From Blastocatellia bacterium AA13 (GTDB taxonomy: Bacteria; Acidobacteriota; Blastocatellia; UBA7656), in assembly GCA_003222245.1 (NCBI GenBank), contig QHVH01000047.1, positions 1 to 64,000 on the forward strand: DNA of 64,000 nucleotides, given 5' to 3'. A program made the translations under genes and the position numbers. The notes below the pieces were generated by a model. It was given only the letters and a program-made list of their open reading frames with translations. It searched no databases and had not been told where the DNA came from. Shown piece by piece: positions 15,814-24,031 of this stretch (its first letter is position 1; every line of letters begins with the position of its first letter).

Positions 15814-18294
15814 ATGACAAAAGCACTCGTGGTTGTTGAATCACCTTCCAAAGCAAAAACCATCAATAAATATCTTGGGTCCGGCTACAAAGTTCTGGCG
15901 TCCGTCGGACACATAAAGGATCTTCCAAAAAAGGGGATCGGCATCGACTTCGAAAACAACTTTGAGCCAACCTATGAGACCATTCCAGGCAAAGAGAAGG
16001 TCATCAAGGAGCTCAAATCGGCCGCGAAGGACGCCGACACAATTTATGTAGCAACCGACCCCGACCGCGAGGGAGAGGCTATCGGCTGGCATATAAAAGA
16101 AGAGCTCCAGGGCCGGGGCAAGAACAAGAAACAGATTCGACGGGTGCTGTTCAACGAGATTACCAAGTCGGCGATACAACAATCCTTCAAGAATCCCACG
16201 GAGATCGATCAACGGCTGGTCGATGCTCAGCAAGCCAGGCGGCTTCTGGATCGCATAGTCGGATATCAGGTCAGTCCTCTGCTCTGGGACAAAGTGCGAA
16301 GAGGCCTTTCAGCGGGCCGCGTCCAGTCCGTGGCGCTCCGGCTCGTGGTCGAGCGCGAACGCGATATTCTTGGATTTGTAAAGACGGAATATTGGACGAT
16401 AGCCGCCAACCTGTCCGCCCAACTGCCGCCCGCGTTTGACGCAAGGCTCATCAAGATCGAGGACAAAACGGTAAAAGCGGGGGACTTCGGAAAGGACCTG
16501 AAGAATACTGAGATTCACATTCGAGGTGAGTCCGATGCGGTAGGTATAACGGCTGATCTCGAAAAACAATCCTTCATAGTTTCGTCCGTAGCAACAAAGG
16601 AAAAGAAGCGCAATCCGGTTCCGCCTTTCATCACCTCCAAGCTTCAGCAGGAGGCATCGCGAAAGCTCCGGTTTCCCGTAAAGAAGACGATGCAGGTAGC
16701 TCAACGGTTGTACGAGGGCATCGAGTTGGGAGATGAAGGCGCCGTTGGATTGATAACCTATATGCGAACCGATTCGACGCGCGTTTCCGACACGGCCCTC
16801 TCCGAAGTGCGCGAACTGATCGAAACCCAGTTCGGAAGCGGTTATCTGCCGGAGAAGGCGATTCACTACCGTTCCAAGAAGAACGCTCAGGATGCGCACG
16901 AAGCCATTCGGCCCAGCTCGGCGATGCGAACACCCGAATCGGTGGCGCGATTTCTCGGCAAGGATGAGATGGCGCTCTACAAACTGATCTGGCAGCGTTT
17001 CGTCGCCTCGCAAATGCTGCCGGCCGTATTCGATCAGACGACTATCGAAATTGCAGCGGGGCCGAAGTATATGCTTCGCGCAACCGGATCGGTGCTCAAG
17101 TTCGACGGATTCCTCAAGGTATACGAAGAGGGCAAGGACGAAAAAGACGAAGAGGACGCCGAAAGAGCGATGAGCCTGCCGATCGTCAAGGAAGGCGAAC
17201 AACTGAAGCTGAATCGAGTAACGCCGGAACAACATTTCACTGAGCCGCCTCCGCGATTTACGGAGGCGACGCTCGTGAAGGCGTTGGAAGAGCAAGGCAT
17301 CGGACGACCGTCTACCTACGCATCGATAATGACGGTGATTCAGGATCGCGAGTACGTCGCGCGAAAAGAAGGCCGCTTTTTTCCGACGGAGCTCGGGTTC
17401 ATCGTCAACGACCTGCTGGTCGAGAGCTTCAACAATCTTTTCAACGTCCAGTACACCGCTCACATGGAAGAAGAGCTTGATGAAATCGAAGAGGGCAAGA
17501 TGCGGTGGACCGATACGCTTGCTGAATTCTACGGCAAGTTCACGGTCGATCTCGAAGCGGCCAAGCAGCATATGCGGGACGTGAAGCGGCAGGAGATTAT
17601 CACCGACGAGAAATGCGAGAACTGCGGATCGGCGATGGCGATAAAGTTCGGCCGCTACGGCCAGTTTCTGGCATGCACGAATTACCCCGAATGCAAGACC
17701 ACTCGCGACATTCCAAAGCCTCACGACGAGGCGGGCGAAGAAGCGCACGCCGAAGCCGCCGAAGAGACTTGCGATAACTGCGGACGGCCAATGGTCTTGA
17801 AGCGGGGCCGATTCGGTCAGTTCCTCGCGTGCACGGGCTACCCCGAGTGCAAGACTACTCGAAAGATTCAAAAGGGAGGCCAGTTCGCGGCTCCCGACGT
17901 TGTGCTCGAAGAAAACTGTCCGCAGTGCGGTCAGAACCTCGTGATCAAGCAGGGACGTTTCGGTCCCTTCACCGCGTGTTCGAACTATCCAAATTGCAAG
18001 TTCGTCAAACAGGAGACCACTGGAGTAGCTTGCCCCGAATGCGGCGGTGATCTTGTCGTGAAGAAAGGCAAGCGTGGAAAGACCTTCTACGGGTGTGCCA
18101 GCTATCCGACTTGCAAGTTCGCGCTCTGGGACAAACCGCTTCCGCAACCGTGTCCCAAATGCGAAAACCGTTTCATTGTTGAAAAGTTCAAGAAGGATGG
18201 TACCCGAGAGCTGGTGTGCCGCAACGAGGACTGCGACTACAAAGAAGCGGTCGCAGCGGAGGTCGATACGGAAAATGCCGCGCTCACGGCATGA
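15814..18294 (+). CDS. topA: DNA topoisomerase I
   Basis: An 826-residue type IA topoisomerase that relaxes negative supercoils. The Toprim domain at the N-terminus has VVESPSKAKTINKYLG and the acidic DPDREGEA. The catalytic tyrosine lies in YMRTDSTR. The C-terminus carries five zinc-ribbon units in series from ~residue 600, four with paired CxxC/YPxC motifs (CENCG, CDNCG, CPQCG, CPECG) and a last degenerate one (CPKCENR...CRNEDC). Five ribbons is at the high end for the family and should give strong single-stranded DNA contact. The gene has its own promoter and follows dprA on the same strand. Confidence 0.98.
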   Translation: MTKALVVVESPSKAKTINKYLGSGYKVLASVGHIKDLPKKGIGIDFENNFEPTYETIPGKEKVIKELKSAAKDADTIYVATDPDREGEAIGWHIKEELQGRGKNKKQIRRVLFNEITKSAIQQSFKNPTEIDQRLVDAQQARRLLDRIVGYQVSPLLWDKVRRGLSAGRVQSVALRLVVERERDILGFVKTEYWTIAANLSAQLPPAFDARLIKIEDKTVKAGDFGKDLKNTEIHIRGESDAVGITADLEKQSFIVSSVATKEKKRNPVPPFITSKLQQEASRKLRFPVKKTMQVAQRLYEGIELGDEGAVGLITYMRTDSTRVSDTALSEVRELIETQFGSGYLPEKAIHYRSKKNAQDAHEAIRPSSAMRTPESVARFLGKDEMALYKLIWQRFVASQMLPAVFDQTTIEIAAGPKYMLRATGSVLKFDGFLKVYEEGKDEKDEEDAERAMSLPIVKEGEQLKLNRVTPEQHFTEPPPRFTEATLVKALEEQGIGRPSTYASIMTVIQDREYVARKEGRFFPTELGFIVNDLLVESFNNLFNVQYTAHMEEELDEIEEGKMRWTDTLAEFYGKFTVDLEAAKQHMRDVKRQEIITDEKCENCGSAMAIKFGRYGQFLACTNYPECKTTRDIPKPHDEAGEEAHAEAAEETCDNCGRPMVLKRGRFGQFLACTGYPECKTTRKIQKGGQFAAPDVVLEENCPQCGQNLVIKQGRFGPFTACSNYPNCKFVKQETTGVACPECGGDLVVKKGKRGKTFYGCASYPTCKFALWDKPLPQPCPKCENRFIVEKFKKDGTRELVCRNEDCDYKEAVAAEVDTENAALTA

Positions 18295-18323
18295 CCAACT
18301 ATTTAAGTCATTTTTTCCTGTTA

Positions 18324-18351
18324 TTGACTGGAGCGGCTGGTCGTGGATAAT
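18324..18351 (+). promoter_or_regulatory. Promoter of a short transcription unit after topA
   Basis: TTGACT (18324-18329), a 16-base spacer and GATAAT (18346-18351). Transcription would start near 18358, and a strong terminator ends at 18517, defining a transcript of about 160 bases. Confidence 0.5.
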
Positions 18352-18371
18352 GGAAATGTTTTTTAGATCTT

Positions 18372-18461
18372 ATGTGTGACAGTTGTAGCAATAGTACCTT
18401 TGAGCGCGATTCCTCAGTGTGTACGGATGCTGCGCGGCGGTTTGTTCTGAGCGGCGGGTAA
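18372..18461 (+). CDS. Putative 29-residue CxxC micropeptide
   Basis: A tiny frame begins ATG TGT GAC AGT TGT and ends TAA at 18459-18461. The peptide has CDSC at residues 2-5 and a third Cys at residue 17, then a basic AARRF and ends LSGG. It lies 14 bases after the predicted transcription start and 25 bases before the terminator at 18487, so it fills its own short transcription unit. No Shine-Dalgarno sequence is visible. I do not recognise it. It could be a metal-binding micropeptide or leader peptide, or the transcript could be a small RNA and the frame accidental. Confidence 0.3.
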   Translation: MCDSCSNSTFERDSSVCTDAARRFVLSGG

Positions 18462-18486
18462 AGAGGGCTGCATCGATATTCCTCCG

Positions 18487-18517
18487 AGCCGGCTTGCTCT
18501 TGGCAAGCCGGCTTTTT
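18487..18517 (+). terminator. Rho-independent terminator
   Basis: A perfect 11-base-pair stem, AGCCGGCTTGC with GCAAGCCGGCT, closes a five-base loop (TCTTG) and is followed by a T run. This is a textbook intrinsic terminator on the plus strand. Confidence 0.9.
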
Positions 18518-18546
18518 CCAATTTCGTGGGAAGGGGGGATTGAAAG

Positions 18547-18837
18547 ATGAAACTCTTTGCCTTCATTAAGAAATCCAAAGATGTCTCGCCAAAACTCTAT
18601 CGCGTTGATACACGCCAGAAGATGACGCGCGGGCAATTGCTGTCCAGAATGAATCAGCTCTCGGAGAAGCGCCGCCGTATGGAATCCATTGAAATCGGGA
18701 GCGGAAAGATCGGCAAACGCGGCCCACGCGCTCGAACTAAACGTTCCGACGATCCTCCAAGTAGATGGCTTACTGCAGGGGCGGCCGCCTCTGACCGCCC
18801 CTCTTCAAAAAATGCAACGTTCACAAGCACACCGTAG
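18547..18837 (+). CDS. Small basic hypothetical protein (doubtful C-terminus)
   Basis: A 96-residue, very basic frame preceded by a purine-rich GGAAGGGGGG ribosome site. The first ~50 residues (starting MKLFAFIKKSKDVSPKLYRV) look protein-like. The last third overlaps a palindromic element at 18777-18802 and reads as low-complexity. It may therefore be a gene whose 3' end has been replaced, or a chance frame. It lies 30 bases downstream of the terminator, so expression would depend on read-through or attenuation. The function is unknown. Confidence 0.35.
   Translation: MKLFAFIKKSKDVSPKLYRVDTRQKMTRGQLLSRMNQLSEKRRRMESIEIGSGKIGKRGPRARTKRSDDPPSRWLTAGAAASDRPSSKNATFTSTP
18777..18802. repeat. REP-like 26-base palindromic element, copy 1
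   Basis: Eight-base arms AGGGGCGG and CCGCCCCT flank a ten-base centre. A second 26-base element with the same outer arms and a GGCCGCCCCT end lies at 61973-61998. On comparable strands the two agree at roughly three quarters of positions, which suggests a dispersed palindromic repeat. Confidence 0.55.
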
Positions 18838-18883
18838 CGCAAAGAAGGACGGCAAGAGACGTCCATTCAGCCGTGCATCAAAA

Positions 18884-20300
18884 ATGAAAGCGGACCCCGT
18901 AAAACTCGAAATATTCAAGTCACTCTATGCCTCCGTAGCCGAGGAGATGGGCATTAGTCTTCGGCGATCGGCATTTTCTCCAAACATCAAGGAACGCCGC
19001 GATTACTCGTGCGCGGTGTTCAATCGCAACGGAGTGCTGATAGCGCAAGGCGATCATATGCCCGTGCACCTCGGATCGATGCCGATGTCCGTCCGCGCGG
19101 CGCTCGAAACAGTGGATCTCAAGCCCGGCGATATTGTGGTTCTGAACGATCCTTACGCGGGAGGCACTCACCTGCCCGATGTCACCATGGTGGCTCAACG
19201 ACGATGTAATGCGTCTGATCTCGGCGAACGTTCGTTTGCCTGAAGAGCGAACGGGCGACCTGACCGCGCAACTCGGAGCGATAACAACCGGCAGCACGAG
19301 ATTACTCGAGATAGTAGAGCGCTACGGATTTCCTGAAGCCGATCAGTACGCCTCACACCTGATCGATTACACCGCCCGAATAATGCGGAGCGTTTTGCGA
19401 ACCGTACCGGACGGCGTCTACGAAGCGCAGGATTATCTCGACAATGACGGCTACTCAGACGAGCCCGTGAGAATAGCCGTACGCATCACGATCGACGGCG
19501 ATTCAGCTATCGTGGATTTCAGCAGAAGCGCGCCGCAGGTTCGGGGCCCGATCAATGCGGTCGAAGCGATTACCGTTTCAGCCGTCTACTACGTTTTTCG
19601 ATGTTTGATTCGCGCGGATGTGCCCGCGAGCTGGGGGATCCTTGATCCGATTGCCGTCATTGCGCCTGAAGGAACTATTGTAAACGCGCGGCCGCCTGCC
19701 GCCGTGGCGGGAGGTAACGTGGAAACAAGTCAGCGAATCGTCGATACGTTGATGCTGGCGCTTTCGCAGGCCGTGCCGGATCGCATTCCAGCAGCAAGCC
19801 AGGGCACTATGAATAACCTGACTATAGGAGGCGCCGACACTCGCTCCGGCAGTCAATTCGCCTATTACGAAACGGTAGCGGGCGGCATGGGCGCGAGACC
19901 CCAGAGTGACGGAGTTTCCGCGATTCATACCCACATGACCAATTCTCTGAATACCCCGGCCGAAGCCATGGAGTATGCCTACCCAATGCGCGTAATGAGA
20001 TATTCGATACGCCGCGGATCGGGAGGCGAGGGCAAGTACAAGGGAGGAGACGGCGCGGTGCGCGAGATCGAGTTGCTGACCGATGCTCGCGTCACGGTGT
20101 TGAGTGACCGCCGAGTGACGCGGCCTTACGGCTTGAGCGGAGGCGCCGCCGGAGCTGCCGGACGCACCGACCTGATTCAGAACGGCGTTACAACCGAGCT
20201 CAAAGGGAAGGAATCGGTCAGCGCAAAGGCAGGCGCCAGGATCAGGATCGAATCGCCCGGCGGCGGCGGATTCGGTGCGAAACAGGACGCGACGGGCTAG
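18884..20300 (+). pseudogene. hyuB: Hydantoinase B/oxoprolinase family gene, broken by internal deletion and frameshift
   Basis: The 5' part (from ATG 18884) encodes the N-terminus of a HyuB-type ATP-dependent hydantoinase/5-oxoprolinase beta subunit: MKADPVKLEIFKSLYASVAE through NDPYAGGTHLPDVTMVA. The 3' part, in another frame from about 19190, resumes with DDVMRLISANVRLPEERTGDL and runs to the usual glycine-rich end SPGGGGFG. In intact proteins about 80-100 residues separate these blocks, including the catalytic HHADVGG region. Here they meet within about 15 bases near 19190-19205. The gene therefore lacks an internal segment and changes frame. The hyuA partner normally next to hyuB is also missing. 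It is not expected to make an active enzyme. Confidence 0.9.
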
Positions 20301-20343
20301 CCGGTTCCTCAACCGCGAACCGCTCTGATAATATGCTTGCCGG

Positions 20344-21051
20344 ATGAGTCACGATATTAGAGAGCGGCTTTCGCGCGTGCGAGAACGCATTGTAAGCGCC
20401 GCCGCGCGGGCAGCCAGGAGCCCAGCCGATATAACTCTGATAACCGTCTCAAAAACATTCGAACCGGCAGTTGTCCAGGAAGCGGTCGACGCTGGTGCTC
20501 TTGATCTAGGAGAGAATCGCGTTCAGGAAGCCGCCGGTAAATCGCCGCAAATACACGGAGCCGGAATTCGATGGCATCTGATCGGCCATCTGCAATCAAA
20601 TAAAGCTAAACTCGCTGTCGACATCTTCGACGTTATTCACACCATAGACAGCGCGGATCTCGCTAAGAAACTGGACAGGCTTGCTGGAGAAGCGGGCCGA
20701 CGACCGTCCGTGTTAGTCCAGGTTGATCTGGCTCATGAAGCGACGAAGTCGGGCGCGGATGAATCAAATATTCCCGAAATAGTTGAAGCGCTTGACGGCT
20801 GCGCCAATCTTATCTTCCGCGGCTTGATGACTCTTCCGCCGTTCTTCGATGAAGCGGAAGCGACTCGTCCGTATTTTCGAAGGCTCAGGGAAATCCTGGA
20901 AGCGATCAATAAGAACCGGCCCGCGGAATCTCAGCTAAGGGAGCTTTCGATGGGTATGAGCCATGATTTCGAGATCGCGATTGAAGAGGGAGCGACGATG
21001 GTGAGAGTAGGCACTGCGATATTCGGGAGCCGAGCCGCCCTCGCGCAGTAG
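20344..21051 (+). CDS. yggS: PLP homeostasis protein, YggS/PROSC family
   Basis: A 235-residue alanine-racemase-fold protein that binds pyridoxal 5'-phosphate without known catalytic turnover and buffers PLP and amino-acid pools. The PLP-binding lysine is K37 in TLITVSK. GENRVQEA, WHLIGHLQSNKA and the C-terminal GMSHDFEIAIEEGATMVRVG are diagnostic. It heads the classic yggS-yggT-yggU order (48 and 13 bases apart), a cluster often placed beside cell-division or recombination genes. Here yebC follows. Confidence 0.96.
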   Translation: MSHDIRERLSRVRERIVSAAARAARSPADITLITVSKTFEPAVVQEAVDAGALDLGENRVQEAAGKSPQIHGAGIRWHLIGHLQSNKAKLAVDIFDVIHTIDSADLAKKLDRLAGEAGRRPSVLVQVDLAHEATKSGADESNIPEIVEALDGCANLIFRGLMTLPPFFDEAEATRPYFRRLREILEAINKNRPAESQLRELSMGMSHDFEIAIEEGATMVRVGTAIFGSRAALAQ

Positions 21052-21098
21052 ACCCGCGGTCAACGAGTCAAGCGACATTCCGGAAACGAGGTGACTGA

Positions 21099-21689
21099 TT
21101 GGAGCTGATACCTCTTGTTTTGGGCCTGATCGGCTATGCGGTTCTGACGTTGTCGTTAATTGTCGGCGGCCTGCTGTTCTTGAGAGTGCTGGTCTCGTGG
21201 ATCAGCTCGAATCCGTTTACCTGGCTTGCCTATAACCTTCGCAGAATTACCGAGCCTATGGTCGTGCCGATACGGCAGCAGTTCGGCGGGCGTTATTTTC
21301 GTTTCGACCTGATGCCGCTCGTAGTCGGCGTAATGATCGTGCTGGTAGGATCATTCGCCGCAAGTCTCATATGGCAATTCACCTCCATCGTCCGCGATGT
21401 CATATACACGTTGGAATCCGCCGGACCGATCACGGCCGGTTTTATCGCGCGCACGGTCATAGGTTTGTTGAGCATCGCTTATGTGGCGGCGATTCTTATC
21501 AGGGTGTTTCTTCCCTTCTTTGGCCGCGGTTATCGAAGCAGGATCTTCTTGATCTCTTTCAGGATGACGGAACCGCTCTTGAAGCCGCTCAGACGTATCT
21601 TTGTCGCGGGCATGTTTGATTTTTCGCCCTTTGTAGCTCTGCTCATCGTGCAGCTTGTGACCAAGGTTCTGCTCGATAGCATACATTGA
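21099..21689 (+). CDS. YggT family membrane protein
   Basis: A 196-residue inner-membrane protein with two tandem YggT repeats. The first covers residues ~1-90, with hydrophobic VLTLSLIVGGLLFLRVLVSW and the NPFTWLAYNLRRITEPMV motif. The second lies at ~115-195, with FRMTEPLLKPLRRI and a closing hydrophobic helix. Four membrane segments are likely. The start is TTG 21099, chosen because GAGGTGA lies four bases upstream. Family members are linked to osmotic tolerance or cell shape, but no firm biochemical role is known. It sits between yggS and yggU. Confidence 0.92.
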   Translation: MELIPLVLGLIGYAVLTLSLIVGGLLFLRVLVSWISSNPFTWLAYNLRRITEPMVVPIRQQFGGRYFRFDLMPLVVGVMIVLVGSFAASLIWQFTSIVRDVIYTLESAGPITAGFIARTVIGLLSIAYVAAILIRVFLPFFGRGYRSRIFLISFRMTEPLLKPLRRIFVAGMFDFSPFVALLIVQLVTKVLLDSIH

Positions 21690-21701
21690 ACTCCGACGTC
21701 G

Positions 21702-21989
21702 ATGATTCAAATTACCGAGACCGATGGGGCGGTTACGTTTCGCGTGTGGGCTCAGCCCGGCGCGCGTGCAACCGAACCGGCCGGCGAGCGAGAGGGCGCT
21801 TTGAAACTCAAGATTGCGGCTCCTCCCGTAGACGGCAAAGCTAACAAAGAATGCGTGCGGTTTCTGTCGAGCCTTTTTGGCGTGTCAACGAGAGAGGTCG
21901 AGATCAAATCAGGTCATTCGTCCAGGAGCAAGGTCGTTCGGGTGTTCAACGTGGACGCGAAGAGAGTTCGCGAGAAGCTGGGCCTATGA
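21702..21989 (+). CDS. DUF167/YggU family protein
   Basis: A 95-residue small protein with the family core: VWAQPGARAT, LKLKIAAPPVDGKANKECVRFL and EVEIKSGHSSRSKVVRV. The conserved ...PPVDGKAN... loop is intact and length is normal. It follows the yggT gene by 12 bases in the same operon. The biochemical function of this widely conserved family is unknown. Confidence 0.93.
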   Translation: MIQITETDGAVTFRVWAQPGARATEPAGEREGALKLKIAAPPVDGKANKECVRFLSSLFGVSTREVEIKSGHSSRSKVVRVFNVDAKRVREKLGL

Positions 21990-22168
21990 ACGGGTCTCTA
22001 CCGTCGCGTCGTCCCATCGCCTCGTAGCGGCTCGAAGCGTGGGCTCATTGATGAGCGGCAGGTGTTAACGTATACTGCAATCGCAATAAAACCCCGAACT
22101 CATTCAGAATCTCGGGGAATTCATCGACAGGGCTATTAACTTAATTACGGATCAGGAGCGATCATCCA

Positions 22169-22915
22169 ATGTCTGGACATTCCAAATGGCATTCGATCAA
22201 ACACAAGAAGGGGGCCATTGACGCCAAGCGCGGCAAGGCTTTTTCGAAACTAATCAAGGAATTGACAGTGGCGGCGCGAGCTGGAGGGGGCGACCCAGTC
22301 GGCAATCCGCGGCTGCGCAAGGCAATGGATGATGCCAAGGCCCTGAACATGCCCAAGGACACGATGATGAACGCGGTCAAACGCGGCACGGGCGAGATCG
22401 CGGGAGCGGCGATTGAGGACATAACTTATGAAGGCTATGGCCCCGGCGGAGTGGCCGTCTTCATCGAAGCCCAAACCGATAACAGAACCCGTACGGTCGC
22501 CGAGCTTCGACATATGTTTGGCAAGAATGGCGGCAACCTCGGTGAGTCCGGCTCCGTCGCATGGATGTTCCAGAAAAAAGGCAGCGTGATACTCGATAGG
22601 GGCGGCGTTGCGGAAGAGAAAATCATGGAGCTTGCGCTGGAGGCAGGCGCCGAAGACGTTAGCGGAGACGAATCGACCTGGGAAGTAGTGACGGCGCCTG
22701 AAGATTTCACGACTGTGCTGGACGCAGTAAAAGGAGCGGGCCTGGAGCCTCTGTCGGCAGAGCTTGTCATGCGTCCCTCGAATTCGGTTCAGGTATCAGG
22801 TTCCACGGCGCAACAAGTGCTCCGCTTGATGGAATCGCTCGAAGACCATGACGATGTCGCGAGCGTCGCGGCCAATTTCGACATGCCCGCCGAAGAGATG
22901 GAAGCTGCCGGCTGA
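22169..22915 (+). CDS. yebC: YebC/PmpR (TACO1-like) family protein
   Basis: A 248-residue, three-domain protein starting MSGHSKWHSIKHKKGAID, the invariant family N-terminus. GNPRLRKAMDDAKALNMPKD, YEGYGPGGVAVFIE and NGGNLGESGSVAWMF are further hallmarks. Family members act as DNA-binding regulators or as ribosome-associated factors easing translation of difficult (for example proline-rich) stretches; which applies here cannot be told. AGGAG precedes the ATG. In many bacteria ruvC follows directly, and its remnant is found just downstream here. Confidence 0.96.
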   Translation: MSGHSKWHSIKHKKGAIDAKRGKAFSKLIKELTVAARAGGGDPVGNPRLRKAMDDAKALNMPKDTMMNAVKRGTGEIAGAAIEDITYEGYGPGGVAVFIEAQTDNRTRTVAELRHMFGKNGGNLGESGSVAWMFQKKGSVILDRGGVAEEKIMELALEAGAEDVSGDESTWEVVTAPEDFTTVLDAVKGAGLEPLSAELVMRPSNSVQVSGSTAQQVLRLMESLEDHDDVASVAANFDMPAEEMEAAG

Positions 22916-22962
22916 TCTCTAATTAGACCGCCGCAAGTTTCAGCGCGGAGTAACATTAGCTG

Positions 22963-23311
22963 TCTGTAGCCAAGCCAAACACTTCCCCTTGCGATCTCAA
23001 GCTTCTCGTGCGCCGTCGAAGAGACATTCTTTGCGACTAACGTTAAAAGCGCACTTAGTCTTGGACAAGTTCGGGGGGCCGTACTTCTAACGGCTGCTCG
23101 GAACGGCGTTCCGGTTTTTGACTATTCACCGCTTGCTATCAAGCAGGCATTGGTCGGCTACGGTAGGGCTGAAAAACATCAAGTCCAGGAGATGGTTCGG
23201 CTATTGCTCGGACTCACAAGCTCACCCAAGCCGCTTGATGCTTCCGACGCCCTGGCGGCAGCGATCTGCCACATTAATACGTTCGCAACGCGAGTTCGGC
23301 AGAGCAGGTAA
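22963..23311 (+). pseudogene. ruvC: ruvC remnant lacking its N-terminus
   Basis: In frame up to the stop TAA at 23309-23311, this stretch reads as the C-terminal ~100 residues of the Holliday-junction resolvase RuvC: AVEETFFATNVKSALSLGQ, VPVFDYSPLAIKQALVGYGR, AEKHQVQEMVRLLLGL and PLDASDALAAAICH. The first ~60 residues, with the GIDPG motif and its catalytic Asp, are missing, and a TAG stop closes the frame near 22963. Three of the four catalytic acids remain (Glu of AVEE and the two Asp of DASD). Position directly after yebC is the standard ruvC position, so this is the native locus and has decayed. ruvA and ruvB are not in the window. Confidence 0.88.
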
Positions 23312-23325
23312 TAATTGATTTCAGG

Positions 23326-23873
23326 ATGAAGGAAATCCAATCGACAACCTACGAGAGGATGCAGATCACCCAGGGCGACATAACGAAGTTGTCGGTGGAT
23401 GCAATCGTGAACGCCGCGAACAGCTCGCTTTTGGGTGGGGGCGGAGTCGATGGCGCGATTCATCGGGCGGCTGGGCCAGGCCTTCTGGAAGAGTGTCGAA
23501 AGCTCGGAGGATGTGAGACCGGTCAGGCGAAGATCACGAAGGGCTACGAGCTGCCCGCCAGATACGTCATCCACGCCGTAGGCCAACCTGGCGCGGAGGC
23601 GCTGCGAGAGAGGCCGAGCTGCTTGCTTCCTGTTATGCATCGAGCCTGGATCTCGCGGTGAAACATGATTTGAAGACGATCGCTTTCTCCGCCATAAGCT
23701 GCGGCATCTATGGCTATCCAATTGATCAGGCGGCTTCAATCGCCGTAAGCGAAACCAGCCGTTTCTTCGCGCAAAACCAAAGCCTGTCGAAGGTGCTCTT
23801 TGTCTGTTTTAACGTAGAAGTAAGTCGCGCGTACGAGGATATCCTGCGGGGGATTCAAAAGGCCCCTGAGTAG
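23326..23873 (+). pseudogene. Macrodomain protein (ADP-ribose hydrolase type) with a one-base frameshift
   Basis: The first frame (23326-23661) encodes a macrodomain N-terminus: [36 protein letters not shown] and ARYVIHAVG. The next frame (to 23873) continues [31 protein letters not shown] and the C-terminal helix. Adding one C after GTAGGCC near 23585 restores a single frame reading [20 protein letters not shown], exactly the family consensus. Such proteins bind ADP-ribose and often remove it from proteins or O-acetyl-ADP-ribose. The gene is otherwise complete (~182 residues), so either a very recent mutation or a sequencing error in a C run explains the break. Confidence 0.9.
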
Positions 23874-23912
23874 CACATGAAATTCCGCATGCGCGGTTCA
23901 GTGATGCTATTC

Positions 23913-23942
23913 TTGAGCAGGAATTCACCGGAGTAGTAGAAT
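23913..23942 (+). promoter_or_regulatory. Promoter of the J-domain membrane protein gene
   Basis: TTGAGC (23913-23918), an 18-base spacer and TAGAAT (23937-23942), about 90 bases before the start. A short hairpin (TGGCTC/GAGCCA) lies in the leader. Confidence 0.5.
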
Positions 23943-24031
23943 AGCCACTGGCTCAGCTTGCGAGCCAGGATGAGCCGCGAGGCATAGGCCGCGGTTCACG
24001 GGTAGAGCGCCTAGTCTGGGACGGAAGTGAA

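Noticed and set aside
16309-18147. A 612-codon minus-strand frame antisense to topA
   Set aside because: Long only because of the GC-biased codons of topA; no recognisable motif, and topA is certain.
18358-18517. Short transcript considered as 6S RNA or a riboswitch upstream of the gene at 18547
   Set aside because: No end-to-end pairing typical of 6S RNA and no riboswitch core that I recognise; kept only as an unknown mini unit.
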